From positions 458,952,072 to 459,016,071 of the forward strand of contig NC_081406.1 of the NCBI RefSeq assembly GCF_030272615.1: a stretch of DNA of 64,000 bases, given 5' to 3'. This document shows positions 43,601 to 56,100 of the stretch, piece after piece. Position 1 is the first letter of the stretch, and every line of letters begins with the position of its first letter. Origin of the DNA: Cryptomeria japonica. Taxonomy: Eukaryota; Streptophyta; Pinopsida; Cupressales; Cupressaceae. The translations under genes were made by a program, and so were the position numbers. The notes beneath the pieces are model-generated. The model did not search any database, had not been told where the DNA came from, and saw only the letters and a list, made by a program, of their open reading frames with translations.

Positions 43601-46093
43601 ATCTCGAAAGTTGGTACACATTCTTATTTTATTATCTGGTTTAGCCACAGCGACAATATTTGAAATCCATGGGGAATAATCAATAGGGCGGATAAATCCA
43701 GCCTCCAATAATTTTTCAATCTCAGCCTTAACAAGCAGAGCCACCTTAGGATTCATTTTTCGAATCTTTTGTTTCACGGGCTTAGCATCAGGGACTCAGA
43801 CAATATTATGGGTAACAATCTTAGGATCTATACCAGGCATGTTAGAGTATGTCCAAGCAAAGATCTCAGGGAATTCATGCAATAAATCTTCATATTGTTT
43901 TTGTTCCTCTTCATCCAAACATTTTCCAATTTTAATAACTTTTTCTTCATTGCAAGGATCCATCTTAACATTATTGGTGTCACTTATGAGAAGATTACTT
44001 TGTTGAGGAGCATCCTTTAACTGAGGGAATTCTTTCACAATCTCATCATTATCAATCTCTTTTCCAAAATAGGCTTCAGTGTTCAAACAATAAGGAAGTC
44101 CCCTATTGTGATGATAATGAGGAAGAGTATCATATGCTCCTAAAAACTCAGCTAAAGCGTCATCAATAGGAAAAACATCCAAAGCACAAGCACACGAAGG
44201 ATCCTCATCAATATACTCAGTGTGTTGCATTGATAGAGATGTAGAAATAGCATTAACACTAATGCATGGTCTTCTAGAAGCTTTAGTGCGCTTACAGGGA
44301 TTATAGCCAAGTCCAAAGGCATAATTGTGAAGATCATTCTCTAGAGGAACCTTTATCCCTTGTTTGTGAGTGCCACAACCATTTCCATGATACCCATGCT
44401 TAGCAAAAATGCGAAAACCACGACCATAACGATCAGCCATTTCAAAAAGAGAAGGTGGTTTTTCATAAGACAAAGAATCAAACCCTTCAGAATTGGAAGT
44501 GCGGGGAGAAGAAGTTTGAGAAGCGGCCATGAAGTTATTACTCATAGGTTCAGGTAGTGTTGATTGATTTTTAACTTCTTCCTTCTTTTCAGCTTTAAGC
44601 TCTCTAGAAGGAACCTTATATTCACCTACAAAGGTGGGATTAAAATCAAGAGATCCCCAATCGTCATCTGCGAGAATCTTCTCAGGATCAAAATCCTTCT
44701 TATGTGTAGATTCAAATCGAGAAGAATCTTCTTCAGGAGCTCCAAACTCATCCAAAGAATTTTGATCATTAGAGAGCGAGGATTCATCAATAGGTATCTT
44801 GTTTAAAGAGTCATCAATAGACGAGGACAGCTTAGAAGAACCCCCTTTGGAAGTAGATGTTTGCAAACAAGCTTGAAAATTAGTATCACCTATCAAGGTA
44901 TATGTCTTATTGTTATAAATAAATTTAACTTGTCTATGCAATGTAGAGGGGATAGCTTGCATACTGTGAATCCAAGGTCTCCCTAATAGCAAGTTGTATG
45001 TTAGATTTCCTGACATAACATGGATAGGAGTAGGCAAAGTAACAGGCCCCACTATGAGGGGTAAGGTGATAATACCCAATGAAGTCTTAGCCACATTGTC
45101 GAAGCCTCGAATAGGACGAGAGTCAGGCTCAATTAGGGATGTATCCACATTCATCTTATGCAAAAGATTAATGCTACACACATTGAGACCAGAGCCATTA
45201 TCTACTAGTGTTCATCTTATAGCAGTGTCTTTCATGATAACCACAATCATCAAGGGATCATACTGATGTTGAATTTCACTCGTAGGCAACTCATCTTGGG
45301 TAAACACAATTTGAGCTTTAGGATTCATCACAGAGTTAACCAAAGATGCTATATTACTAGATGTGTTTGGTGGAGAAACATTCAAATCTTTCAAGGCATC
45401 TTATAACATTCCATGATGAGCGGAAGAAGTTTGAATCAAATCCCAAAGGGATATCTTAGTAGGGGTAACTTTAAGTTGTTCTATGAGATCATATTCCTTA
45501 CTAAGAACTTGTAAAATATGTGGAGCTTGTGGAAGAATTGGTTGAGGATTCGAAAGAGAAATTGGAATAACAGGAGGAGGACTAGGCTGCCTATTATTTC
45601 TGGTATGATAAGTATGGGCAACCGCATGATAACTCTCTCTAGTTAATTGCTTGGCATAATTATAAGGACTTATAGGTTTTCTTCCTTGCATAGTGATGAT
45701 AGGTTTATTTGGAGTAATAAAGGAATCATGATCATACCCTCCTTGGATAGTAAGGAGAGGTGATTTAGGAACTTGAAAGGTGGGAGAAGGATAAGCACCT
45801 TGGACTTCAAAGAGAGGCTTTTTATGCTCATTCAAGTTTATCATGTTAACCAATTTAGAAGTCTTGTTCTTGTTTAGAGATTTCGATAAAGCCACAAAGT
45901 CATCAAGAGCATCATCCAACAAAGCATGATCATATCTATTAAAAGGTTTATCTTTTGATTCAAAAGGAGACATCTCCTCATAAAGGGGATTATTGAAAAC
46001 AACCATGTTACTAGATTTAGTGGAAGAGTTGATAGGAATGTACCCTTGAGAGGAATCATTCAACTTATCTTTCTCATCACAACGAAATGGCAT
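40694..46093 (-). pseudogene. gag-pol: Element I polyprotein: protease, RT, double RNase H, integrase
   Basis: A single minus-strand frame, broken only at 45403, 45214, 43798 and 40933. From ATG 46093 there is a disordered N-terminal part without a capsid or zinc knuckle. Retropepsin follows (VDNGSGLNVC near 45190, LLGRPWIH). From 43777 a 948-residue open frame carries RT (YVDD, residues 153-156). It carries a first RNase H whose catalytic Asp is replaced (YTAAS, Ala 302) and a second, archaeal-type RNase H with D449, E487, D511 and D561 intact. It also carries integrase with H674, H681, C712, C715 and D744, D805, E841 (D,D-35-E). The tail ends NAMHLRRYYA. The double RNase H marks the Tat lineage. 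All four breaks fit single-base changes. Confidence 0.9.
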
Positions 46094-46104
46094 AGTAACA
46101 AGGT

Positions 46105-46239
46105 TTATGAGTTTTTGTAAAATGAAGGTTTGGCATCTTTAGGGTTCAAAAACTCATCTAAAGCTTCATCTAATTCATCTTGGCTATACTCATAATAATC
46201 ATCATAAGCATGAACATTTTGCAAATAAAAGTCTGACAT
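46105..46239 (-). CDS. Small leader ORF of element I
   Basis: Minus-strand ATG at 46239 encodes 44 residues (MSDFYLQNVHAYDDYYEYSQ...) ending FYKNS and a TAA 12 bases before the ATG of the polyprotein, in a different frame. It is acidic and Tyr-rich. It could be the old N-terminus of the polyprotein separated by a frameshift, or an upstream ORF that affects translation. Confidence 0.4.
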   Translation of the reverse strand: MSDFYLQNVHAYDDYYEYSQDELDEALDEFLNPKDAKPSFYKNS

Positions 46240-46393
46240 TTTGAAATAAAAGTTGCATGAAATTTAAACACACAATGCAAAGAAACACACTCCTTTTTTT
46301 TTTTTTTTTTTCTCTTTTTAATGAAAATGAAATGAAAACACACTAAATCTAGATCTAGATCTAACAAATGCAATGCAAGAGGAAGCAATGATA
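46240..46393 (-). other. Leader of element I
   Basis: Short untranslated leader between PBS and the first ATG, with a poly(T) run on the plus strand at about 46293-46312 (poly(A) in the element's sense). Confidence 0.5.
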
Positions 46394-46413
46394 GATTCAC
46401 GTCGGGTTCACCA
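46394..46413 (-). promoter_or_regulatory. Primer-binding site of element I
   Basis: On the minus strand TGGTGAACCCGACGTGAATC, three bases after the LTR end (CA). The TGG start and position identify it as a PBS. I could not assign the tRNA with confidence. Confidence 0.7.
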
Positions 46414-46416
46414 AAA

Positions 46417-48076
46417 TGTGTGGGGGCAAAAGCGAGACTAGGCTAACATGTCCTAATCCTACCTTTTGTCACACATTACGGAATACGAAAGAGCCTAGAG
46501 GTATTGCACAATTGGCTACTTCTTTTTGGTGAAAGAGAGAGCCACGGGCTACCTATTAGGGTTTCTATTCCTTTGTTGTAATTGAAAGGTAAGATTATGC
46601 AAGTCCAATTCGTAACCCTAAAATGCAAGTATGAACTAATAACAAGATTGCAGAATTGAACTCAAACAAGGGAAAGCTGTAAACACAAAGACAAGACAAG
46701 AATGCAGATGCGTACCCGGAGTCAAAATTTGACTGAAAATGTTCGGGATGGGGGCGCGGGCGCCACTGTCCTGATTCTGTCCCGGAACCGCACCTGAAAC
46801 TGCTGTTTTGCACTGTGGAAAACTGTCTGAAATGCTGTCAGTCAGGAGGACCAGGGCACCCAGCGCCTCTATCCCAAGGACCAGGGCGCCTAGTGCCCCT
46901 GTCCTGGTAGGACTAGGGCGCCCCATGCCCCTGTCCTGGTCTTTTTCTCTGCAATTTGGTGTGGGGTGTTGTCTCGACCTGCTTTTCCCAGATCTGCAAC
47001 CTGCGACGTCGTCCGAGTCCCGAAACCTGCACTTGTATCTGAAAAAGGTGTTTGGGCAGCTATATAGGGTTTTGCCTTAGTCAAACCCCCGCTTTAGTGA
47101 CTTCCACCTCCACGAATAGCCAAGTTGTATTGTAAAAGTAATGTGTGTGCAGACCTTGTGTGTGTGCAAGATCTAAAATGCAAGTAAGCAAACTAGAGCA
47201 ACCTAGGAAGTAAACCCTAATTGCTTGTAAATGATAATGTAAATGCTCTAAATCAAGATGTAAAGTGATCTAAAGCATGAATGCAAGTGACATAATGAGG
47301 CTTATGCAAAGACATGAAAACAACATGAAATCATACCCAACCCCAAGGGAGGGGTACAAGCCAATCTTCAGTCGGTGATCCCTTATTGCTCTTCAATGCC
47401 TTCAAAGCCCGAAGTGAATGAATGGATTTGATGAATGCTTGGAGAATGAATGTTGAGAGTGGTTGAAGTCTTCAAAGATTTGCTCTTTAGCTGCATATCA
47501 GGTTCCTGAAAACAAAAATCGGATCCCTTCTAATGAAGAAAGAGAGCTCTTATGTATGAAACCCTAGGTCTTAATTCCAACTTTTGGCCGACCTAGAGAT
47601 TGAATATCCCGCCAATTTCTTGGGGTTAAGCTTTATTTTATGATTGGATCGTGCTCCTAAAATTTCAAGAAAAATGTCCGGGACCGTGTGCACTCCGGGC
47701 GCCACAGTCCTGACAACTTTTCACCAAATTTTCAGGGTCGTCAGATATGATGATTTTAGAGAGAATCCTGAAGTTACAGGTGATTTTGAGATGTTTTGAC
47801 CCCCGAAATCAAGCCCCCAAGCTCAGAATAGGGCCTAGTTAGGGTTTTTGATTAGATGATGTATTGGAGGAATAAAATGAAAGGGGCACGCTTTAATGAA
47901 AGGGCCCGACTCTATGATGTGGAAGATGATGAAATAGAACCTTTAGACCTAATTAATTTGATTAATTAAGTGCTAAAGGGGAAATGCAATGCAAAATGCA
48001 ACTGCGCCAAGGCGGGTGCTAAACTAGGTGTGAAATTGTACTGCTTTAGCAAGTGCATACAATTTATGACGTTACA
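46417..48076 (-). repeat. 5' LTR of element I
   Basis: On the minus strand it starts TGTAACGTCATAAATTG at 48076 and ends CCCCCACACA at 46417 (1660 bases), directly before the PBS. A minus-strand TATA-like CCTATATAG lies near 47063-47055. No partner LTR is present in the window. The short ORFs inside it (46595-47084) are not genes. Confidence 0.75.
46846..46941. repeat. GC-rich repeat in element I LTR, 3 units of about 32 bp
   Basis: Units start AGGAC(C/T)AGGGC(A/G)CC and end GTCCTGGT or ATCCCA. Related GGGCGCC words occur at about 46752 and 47697 in the same LTR and in the PMD intron minisatellite (37731-37890). Confidence 0.75.
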
Positions 48077-48144
48077 GATAGGATGCCCCAGCTCTTGATT
48101 GATAGATTATGGTATGGTGATGCCCCCTCGGGAGATCAATTGAG
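48077..48144. repeat. 68-bp exact direct repeat, right copy
   Basis: Identical to 37456-37523. It starts right at the outer end of the element I LTR. Confidence 0.9.
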
Positions 48145-48214
48145 GTATTTGATATTTGGCATTTTTGCAAAATTGATATGCTGATAGATTTGATTTGATT
48201 TGATTGATAAGATC

Positions 48215-49105
48215 TAGATTCAGTCTGGTTTCAAGAAGAATTCATCCTGTATAAGACAAAGATGATCAAAGTGTCTAGTTTCAGGAAGGATTCATCCTGT
48301 ATAAGACATGATTGATCACAATATCTGATTTCAGGAAGGATTCATCTTGTATAAGACATGATTGGAGTGTCTGGTTTTAGGAAGGATACATCCTGTATAA
48401 GACATGACTGATCACAATGTCTGGTTTCAGGAAGGATTCATCCCGTATAAGACATGATCAGATCACAACATCTGGTTTTAGGAAGGATTCATCCTGTATA
48501 AAACATGATCGATCACAATGTTTGGTTTCAGGAAGGATTCATCCTATATAAGACATGATCAGATCACAACGTCTGGTTTCAAGAAGGATTCATCCTGTAT
48601 AAGACATGATTGATCACAACATCTGGTTTCAGGAAGGATTCATCCTGTATAAGACATGATCAGAGTGTCTAGTTTCAGGAAGGCTACATCCTGTATAAGA
48701 CATGACTGATCACAACGTCTGGTTTCAGGAATGATTCATCCTGTATAAGACAGGATTAGATCACAAAGTTTGGTTTTAGGAAGGATTCATCCTGTATAAG
48801 ACATGATTGATCACAATGTCTGGTTTCAGGAAGGATTCATCCTGTATAAGAGATGATCGGAGTGACTAGTTTCAGGAAGGCTACATCCTATATAAGACAT
48901 GACTGATCACAACATCTGGTTTCAGGAAGGATTTATCCTTTATAAGACATGATCAGATCACAACGTCTGGTTTCAGGAAGGATTCATCCTATATAAGACA
49001 TGATCAGATCACAACATCTGGTTTCAGGAAGGATTCATCCTGTATAAGACATGATCAGAGCATCTATTTTCAAGAAGGATACATGCTATATAAGACATGA
49101 ATCAG
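48215..49105. repeat. Minisatellite, about 18 units of 47-52 bp
   Basis: Units centre on TCTGGTTTCAGGAAGGATTC then ATCCTGTATAAGACATGAT. Each holds a short inverted repeat (CAGGA...TCCTG), so each could form a small hairpin. It lies in the 3' untranslated region of element II. Confidence 0.92.
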
Positions 49106-50165
49106 AATCAGAATTGATTATGTGAGGAAAATAAAACATAGAGGAAGAAAAATTAGGGTAGAAGGGATAAATGAGGAAGATATATGAAGTAGTCGTGAGG
49201 TATTTGGAAAGAAGAATATGAGATACGAGACCGCGGAGGAAAATGGGGGCAATTGAGAACTCCATGGGATTATTGACTTTAGAATTTGATGGAATTATGG
49301 TGAGATTTTGTGCACAATAAATGTGTAGAGCCAACCTAGTTTGATGTTGCCCTGAGTGAGTTGCACCATTGATTATAGAAATCAGGATGCCATGAGAAAC
49401 ACAGGGCATGGAATGACTCTGTAGACAAATGGGAATTTCTTGCACACAACAATGCAAGTGTTAAGAAACACTAATACAAAATTGTGGGTTCATGCAAGGA
49501 AACCCTCAAACACACCGATACCTCTTGTACACGAGAAGGTAAGTGTTGATAAACACTAGTACCAGGCCACCGATTTATACAAGAAGGATCCAAAACATGC
49601 CATACTATGAAATATGCCCCAGTATGCACCTATCATAACGTATGTAGATATGGAAGAACCCAGGCAGTCGTAAATAGTGGCAGTCGTAGGGCAAAAGATG
49701 CAAGCCTATATGAAAAGATCTAACAAAATATAACAAGTCTCTTCCTTGCAACCACATGATACCTCTTGCCAAGAGTAGAACTAGGATGGACTTGGGATTG
49801 TTTCTCAAGACTTCTTGAAGCTTATACACAGAGGCATAAAATCTCAGTTTCAATGCGATATTCCTTGTTCATGACTCGGGTGAAGACTCATCATCATACA
49901 CATGTTTTATTGGGAGGTGGAAAAGAAGGAATGTTGCGCATGGGTGGGCTGGATGGGAGATGATTTGTAGTATCAACATGATATATGGTGGATCCGGTTA
50001 TTTACCTTGGTGTCTGCATAGAGGTTTTCACCAAGGTACTTGTCCATAGCTCCACCAAGTGGTTTTCACTAATGGACGAATTGTTTTTCTTTCTTTTTCT
50101 GATTTTAAAAAAAGAAAAATTTCTTGATTTTTTTTTTTTTTTGACCATTTAAGACTTTCTGAGGA
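49106..50165. other. 3' untranslated region of element II; no gene
   Basis: No convincing coding frame on either strand, apart from short ORFs I regard as chance. It contains a repeated 'gtgttaagaaacactaatac/gtgttgataaacactagtac' pair (about 49458 and 49544) and a T run at 50131-50144. Confidence 0.55.
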
Positions 50166-53100
50166 CTAAGCATAAAATCTTTTGAGGTGCATGATATTCA
50201 TTGGATCATCCAAAGGATCGCCTTCAGGAGTAGCCAACTGATAAGCTCCTGATCCATATTTCGCTATGATTACATATGGTCCAAGCCAATTAGGCTCGGA
50301 CTTGCCTTTCTTTTCTCTTTCTTGTAGATTTTTCTGATTTTCCATGAGGACAAGATCACCAACTTGGAATTCTTGAGTTCTAAATTTTTTATGATAACTC
50401 ATGTGCAGACGATTTTGATATACCTAGAGATGATTCAAGGCCTTGAGGTGCCTTTCATCTAACAATTCTAGCTCTTGTAAGCAGGCTATTCTATATTCTT
50501 CCTCTGGTAGGATGTTTTGCAAGGATACCCTTAGAGACGGGATCTTGATCTCAAGGGGAAGGATGGCTTTGGAACCAAATACTAGGGAATAAGGAGTGGC
50601 ACCTATGGGGATTGGAAGGAGGTGCGGTAGGCCCACAATGTAGGATGGATTTGGAGGTGCCAATCACGACCCGCTTCACTGACTGTCTTTTTGAGGATTT
50701 TTATTAGGGTTTTATTAGAAGCCTCAGCTTGGCCATTGCCTTGGGGGTAATATGGAGTGGAGAAGCGGTGTTGGATGTTGAATTTTTGGCAGAGTTCTTT
50801 GACATCCTAGTTCTTAAATTGTTTACCATTATCTGTGATGATAACTTTTGGGATTCCATATCGGCAGATTAGGTAGTTCAGGATGAATTTGGATATTTGC
50901 TTGCCAGTGGTGAAAGTAAGAGGGATAGCCTCTACCCACTTGGTGAAGTATTTGGTGGTGGTGATAATGAATTTATGTCCGTTGGAAGATGAAGGGTGGA
51001 TTTTCCCAATGAGATCGAGCCCCCACTACGAGAAGGGCCATGGTGTAGTGAATGGCTGCAATTCTTGTGATGGTGCATGAATCTTGTCGCCATGTTGTTG
51101 GCAACGGATGCATTTCTTCACATAATTGTATGCATCTTCTTCCATTTTAGGCCAATAGTATCCTATTCTCAAAAGTTTTTTAGCCAACGTGAGTCCACTT
51201 GAGTGTGCCCCATAGATACCCTCGTGTAATTCGCGTAATGCCCATTCTGCTTCTTGTTTATCTAAACACCTTAGGAGGGAACCATCAAAATGCCTTTTGA
51301 ACAAGGTGTCTGCAAGGATGGTGTAACGAGCACATCAGCGGATGAAGGTTTGCTATTGGGTTTTGGTGAGGTGTGGGGGAATGGTATTGTCTTTGAGGAA
51401 AGCGAAGGTTTCTTGGTACCAAGGGGACTCGGGACCAACAAGACCACACACCATTTCAGACTCTGGTAGGTCGTATGTCGGTATAAATAATTGCTCGACC
51501 AAGAACTCGCACTTCTGACTGTGTGCTGGCATTTGAAGGAGGGAGCCAATGGTGGCCATTGCATCTGCAGCCCTGTTGTTTGTTCATGGAATTTGATCAA
51601 ACTTGATTGTCGTGAAATATTGCTTAAGATCTTCAACCATGGTACGGTAGGGAAGGAGTTTATCATCTTTTGTCTGGTATTCATCATTGACTTGTTTTAT
51701 GATGAGTTGGGAATCGCCATAGACTTGTAGTTCCTTTATTTTCTAGTGGATAGCCAAGAGTAAGCCTATGATGAGGGCTTCATATTCTGCTATGTTATTG
51801 GTACATGTAAAGGCTATCTTGTATGATTTGGGGATGCCATCTCCTTGAGGTGTGACAAATAATATTCCTGCCCCCGATCCATTTTGAGTGTAGAAGCCAT
51901 CAAAATACAAGTTCCATGTGGAGGATGTGGTAACAGTCATAATGAACTCATCTGGTAATTCTGTGAGAAGAGGATGGTCGCCTGGAAGTGGAGCTTCAGC
52001 CAACTGATCTGCAATGACTTGTCCCTTGATTTCTTTTCTGTCCACATATTCAATGTCAAACTCGCTTAAGAGCATGACCCATTTAGCGGTTCTGCCAGTG
52101 AGAGCTGCTTTGGACAAGAGATATTTAAGTGGATCAATTTTAGCAATTAATTTTGTCTTATTATTTAGCATATAGTGTCATAGTTTCTGTGTGCTGAACA
52201 CTAATGCCAAACATGCTCTTTCAATGGGGGTGTAATTGAGTTCATATCCTACCAACATCCAACTGATGTAGTAAATGGCGTGTTCCTTCCCTTGATCATC
52301 TGTTTGCGCCAATAATGCCCCCAATGCCACTGCAGTAGCACATATATACAAAATAAGGGGTTTCCCAGGAGTAGGAGGCATCAATACGGGAGGTGATGCT
52401 AGATATTCTTTTAATTTCTCAAAGGCCTTTTGACATAGGCAATCCCATTTAAATTTTGTGTCTTTACGCAATAGGTGTGCAAATGGATGGCACTTGTCTG
52501 CTAGCTGTGAAATGAAATGCTTGACAGACTGGAGTTTTCCCTGGAGACTGTGCAGTTGTCTGAGAGTTTTTGGCAGAGGCATTTCCATAATGTCTTTTAC
52601 CTTTGCGAGATCAACCTCGATGGCTCTGCGGGAAACAATGAATCGTAGTAGTTTTCCCGATGTGACGCCAAACACACACTTTTTTGGATTCATCCGTAGT
52701 TTGTATTTTTTCAATCATTCAAAGATCTGTTTTAGAATGGGGATGTGTTCTTGTCTTGTCTTGGATTTTCCTAACAGATCATCCACGTAGTCCTCCACAA
52801 TTTTGTGCAAGAGGTCATGAAAAATTGTTGTCATTGCCCGTTGGTACGTAGCTCTAGCATTTTTAAGCCCTAAAGGCATGACCCAGTAATAGAAGTTACC
52901 CCATGGTGTTGTGAATGCAGTTTTATGCTGATCCTCATCTGCTATCCCAATTTGGTTGTATCTAGAAAATGCATCCATTAGCATTAACATTTCATGTCCT
53001 GTTGTAAGGTCCACAATCATGTCTATATTGGGGAGCAGGAAATCATCTTTCGGACTAGCTATATTTAGATCTTAGAAATCTCTGCAGATGCGGATGCCCC

Positions 53101-56100
53101 CAACAGGTTTGCTGACAGGTACAATGTTGGAGACCCATTCAGCAGAATCTATTGGTTTGATAAATTTTACATCTAACAAATTTTGGAGTTTCGCCTTGAC
53201 CAAGAGTGCAATATGTGGGTGCATTTCATGCAATTTTTGTTTTACAGGTTTTGCATCTGGGCAGAAAGCGAGATTGTGAACCACCAAGGCAGCATCCAAC
53301 CCTGGCATATCGGAATAGGACCATGCAAAATTGATTTTTACCTCTGTCAGGAAGTTGATGAAGTCTTGTTTCTCGATTTGTGTGAGGGATTTGGCAATGA
53401 GCACATTTTTTGGAATGACCTCGATGCCCATGTTGATGCTGTCTATTTCTTCTATCAACAATATTGATTTGTCCTGTGGAAGGTAACCAATGGTAGGGAG
53501 GTTAAATCCCTCATCGTCAAGTGCCTTTTCCAGGTTTTCACTTTCAGATACGCCCTTTGTTTTTATTTCTTGTTCATCGAAAGGCGCCTCAGGGAGGTTT
53601 TCACCTAGGGAATCATATCTTTTTCTTTTATTATCATTTTTGTGGCTAAGGGCATTGACTTGACTACCAAAGTATCCCTTTTCATGTAGTTGAATACCCT
53701 CGATTCTCCTATAATCTTCCATATTTTCTACTGTTAGGAGAGCAATGAGAGAATTATCGTTGGCGCAGATATCTAAAGTGGGTTTGTCTCGTTGGCCCCA
53801 ATCAATGAGTTTAGGATGGACAAGATGTAGCTCATGTGAAGTGGGAGGGGTTACATGGGTGATTTTATTGATGTAAGTGTCCAAGAAGATATCTTTCTCA
53901 TATTCATAAGGCATTTCATGGAATTCCTCTTCGTCAGCGCTTTCGATATCTGAAGAAGGACTAGAAGGGGCACCAGCAATAGTAATCTTAGGCACCGGGG
54001 TGTACCCCAAGCCTGTAGGAGATAGGATTTATGGGTGTTTTTCTTCCTTTCTCCTCTGGTCCTAGGGCGTGTCCTTTGTAACCCATTTTTTCAACTATGG
54101 TAGATGCTTTTGGGTACATTTCTTTGGATATTCTTGTTGGATCTTCATCTTCTTCCTGGTACAGCCATGAAGAGATATCTGCTTCGAGGCTCTCGTTATC
54201 AAGTGGGCCCCATTGCTGGAAGGTAGTGTTTTGGCATTGCATGACTAGTTTTGGGTCCTTTTTTATCTCTTTTGGTTTGCCAAATGACTTAGGAGAGAGA
54301 GGGAGGTTGCCTATTAATAAGACGTCCTCCAGTTTGTATTCTCCATAACCATTGTCCAAGATCTTGATTTGATTATCTGGTTGGGATGATGTGGAGGCAA
54401 CATTTGATGTGTCAGATGGAGGCGTTGGCAAGGATCTATTTAGTGGGTATTGATATAGATGCTTCCCCTCTAATAGTTTGCAATATTGAAAAGGTTGGGG
54501 ATCACCTTTGATAGTGATCACTCTTCCGTTATAGGGGAATTTGATGCATTGGTGATAGGTGGAGGGTACGACCTGCAAGGAATGAATCCATGGCCTCCAG
54601 AGGAGAATGTTGTAGGGGAGATCAAGATCTAGTACTTGGCAAGGGGTTTCAATTGTAATGGGGCCCACTTGAAGAGGTAATGTGATCATGCCCTTTGAAA
54701 TTCTTTCTGCATCATCATATGCCTTTATTGTGATCCTTCCTAATGTGTCTATCAGATCCTCAGAAAGTCCCAATTGTTTTATTAATTTGTATGTACACAG
54801 ATTAAGCCCAGATCCACCATCTATCAGGATACGTTTGACCTTGTGCTTGTAGATGAGAGCTTCGATGTGCAAAGGTTTGTTATGGTCTTCATCTACGGGA
54901 GCATCTTTGGACTTAAATACAATGTGTTGCTAGGCAACAAGGTTTCCAATGAGGGCTTGGAATTGGGTGGCGTCGTTGTTATCTGGAACATGTGATTAGA
55001 GAAGGGCTTGTTCCAAAATTTCTTTATGGACCGGGGAGGTCTTGAGAAGTTCCAAAATGGAGATCTGTATGGGTGTCTTCCCAAGTTTATCAAGGAGGTC
55101 ATATCGGCGGGTGGAAGACATGGGTGGGGGGTTTGGTGGGGGAGGGACTCCTTGGATGGTGACTTTACCTCGGCGTGTAGTTACATTGCAGTCATTCTGG
55201 AAATGGGAGGTGGAAGGCATGGCACCCTGAATGACTATCCTAGCAGGATTTGGTCTGCTTTGGGAAGAAGGAGAATTGACTCCTTGGATGGTTATGACAT
55301 TGACATGATTGTCTGCAGGTTCAATGCGACCTACTAAAAAATCAAAACCGGTTATGTGATTAGTGTAGTCATAACCCATTGTGTTAGATGATGAGCCTTT
55401 TCCTTTATCATGATTCGGGAAGGGTTCCTGGTACATTTTGAGTTTGTCATTGTTATTACCAGGTTTTGCATTTGCTACTTCAATTTTACCTCTATCAATG
55501 AGATCTTGTATGTAGGTCTTCAGTTTCATACACTTTCGTGTATCATGTCCCTTGATATGATAGTATTCACAATACTTATTTTCATTATACCATCTCAGTT
55601 TAGGTTGATTGGGGTAAAATGGGCGAGTGATTGGAAAAACCACTACACCTGCTTGGACAAGTTTTTGAAACACCACTTCAATAGGCTCAGCCAGAGGAGT
55701 GAAATCTCTAGGAGTCCTGTTATTAGATCGGGGTGGTTATCCCTGGATTGAGACATTGTTGTGAGGTTTTTTTGATTGATTTTGGTTGTTGAATTGATGA
55801 TTGTTGGTGGTGGATTTTGGGGGAGCAGCCATAGTTTAGACCCACTTTGCATCAGTTACGCCATCATTGACCACATTTTTGTTTTTGGACCAGAATTTTG
55901 GCTTGTCATTATAATAAGAGGAAGAACTTTGTGTTGATTTCTGGTAACGTTTCAAGGTTCCTTCCTCCAACAAGACACGTTTGAGGGCGAGGCCCTTATC
56001 TTTCAATTTTTGGAAGGATTTGATACATTGAGATATTAAAGGTCTTGAAAGTTCAGGCACCAAGTTCTTTTGGAATAATTCAATTTGATGTTGTTCTGGC

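Larger units (their letters stand above)
37461..48076 (-). mobile_element. Tat-like Ty3/Gypsy element I (minus strand), 3' LTR missing
   Basis: On the minus strand: 5' LTR (48076-46417), PBS (46413-46394), a small ORF, an almost open protease-RT-RNase H-integrase frame (46093-40694), then an antisense PMD gene. No sequence like the 46417-48076 LTR occurs at the left end. Instead the PMD gene runs directly into the 3' end of element II through the 68-base repeat. The 3' LTR was probably lost by recombination between related 3' regions. Whether the PMD gene came with element I or with element II cannot be settled here, so the left limit is approximate. Confidence 0.6.

Noticed and set aside
41756-45266. 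Plus-strand ORFs within 41756-45266
   Set aside because: Antisense shadows of the well-supported element I polyprotein.
46595-47084. Several short ORFs on both strands
   Set aside because: They fall inside the element I LTR in its GC-rich repeats and have no conserved feature.
48215-49105. Possible CRISPR-like array
   Set aside because: Units are contiguous and similar along their whole length, with no unique spacers, and the context is a plant retroelement.
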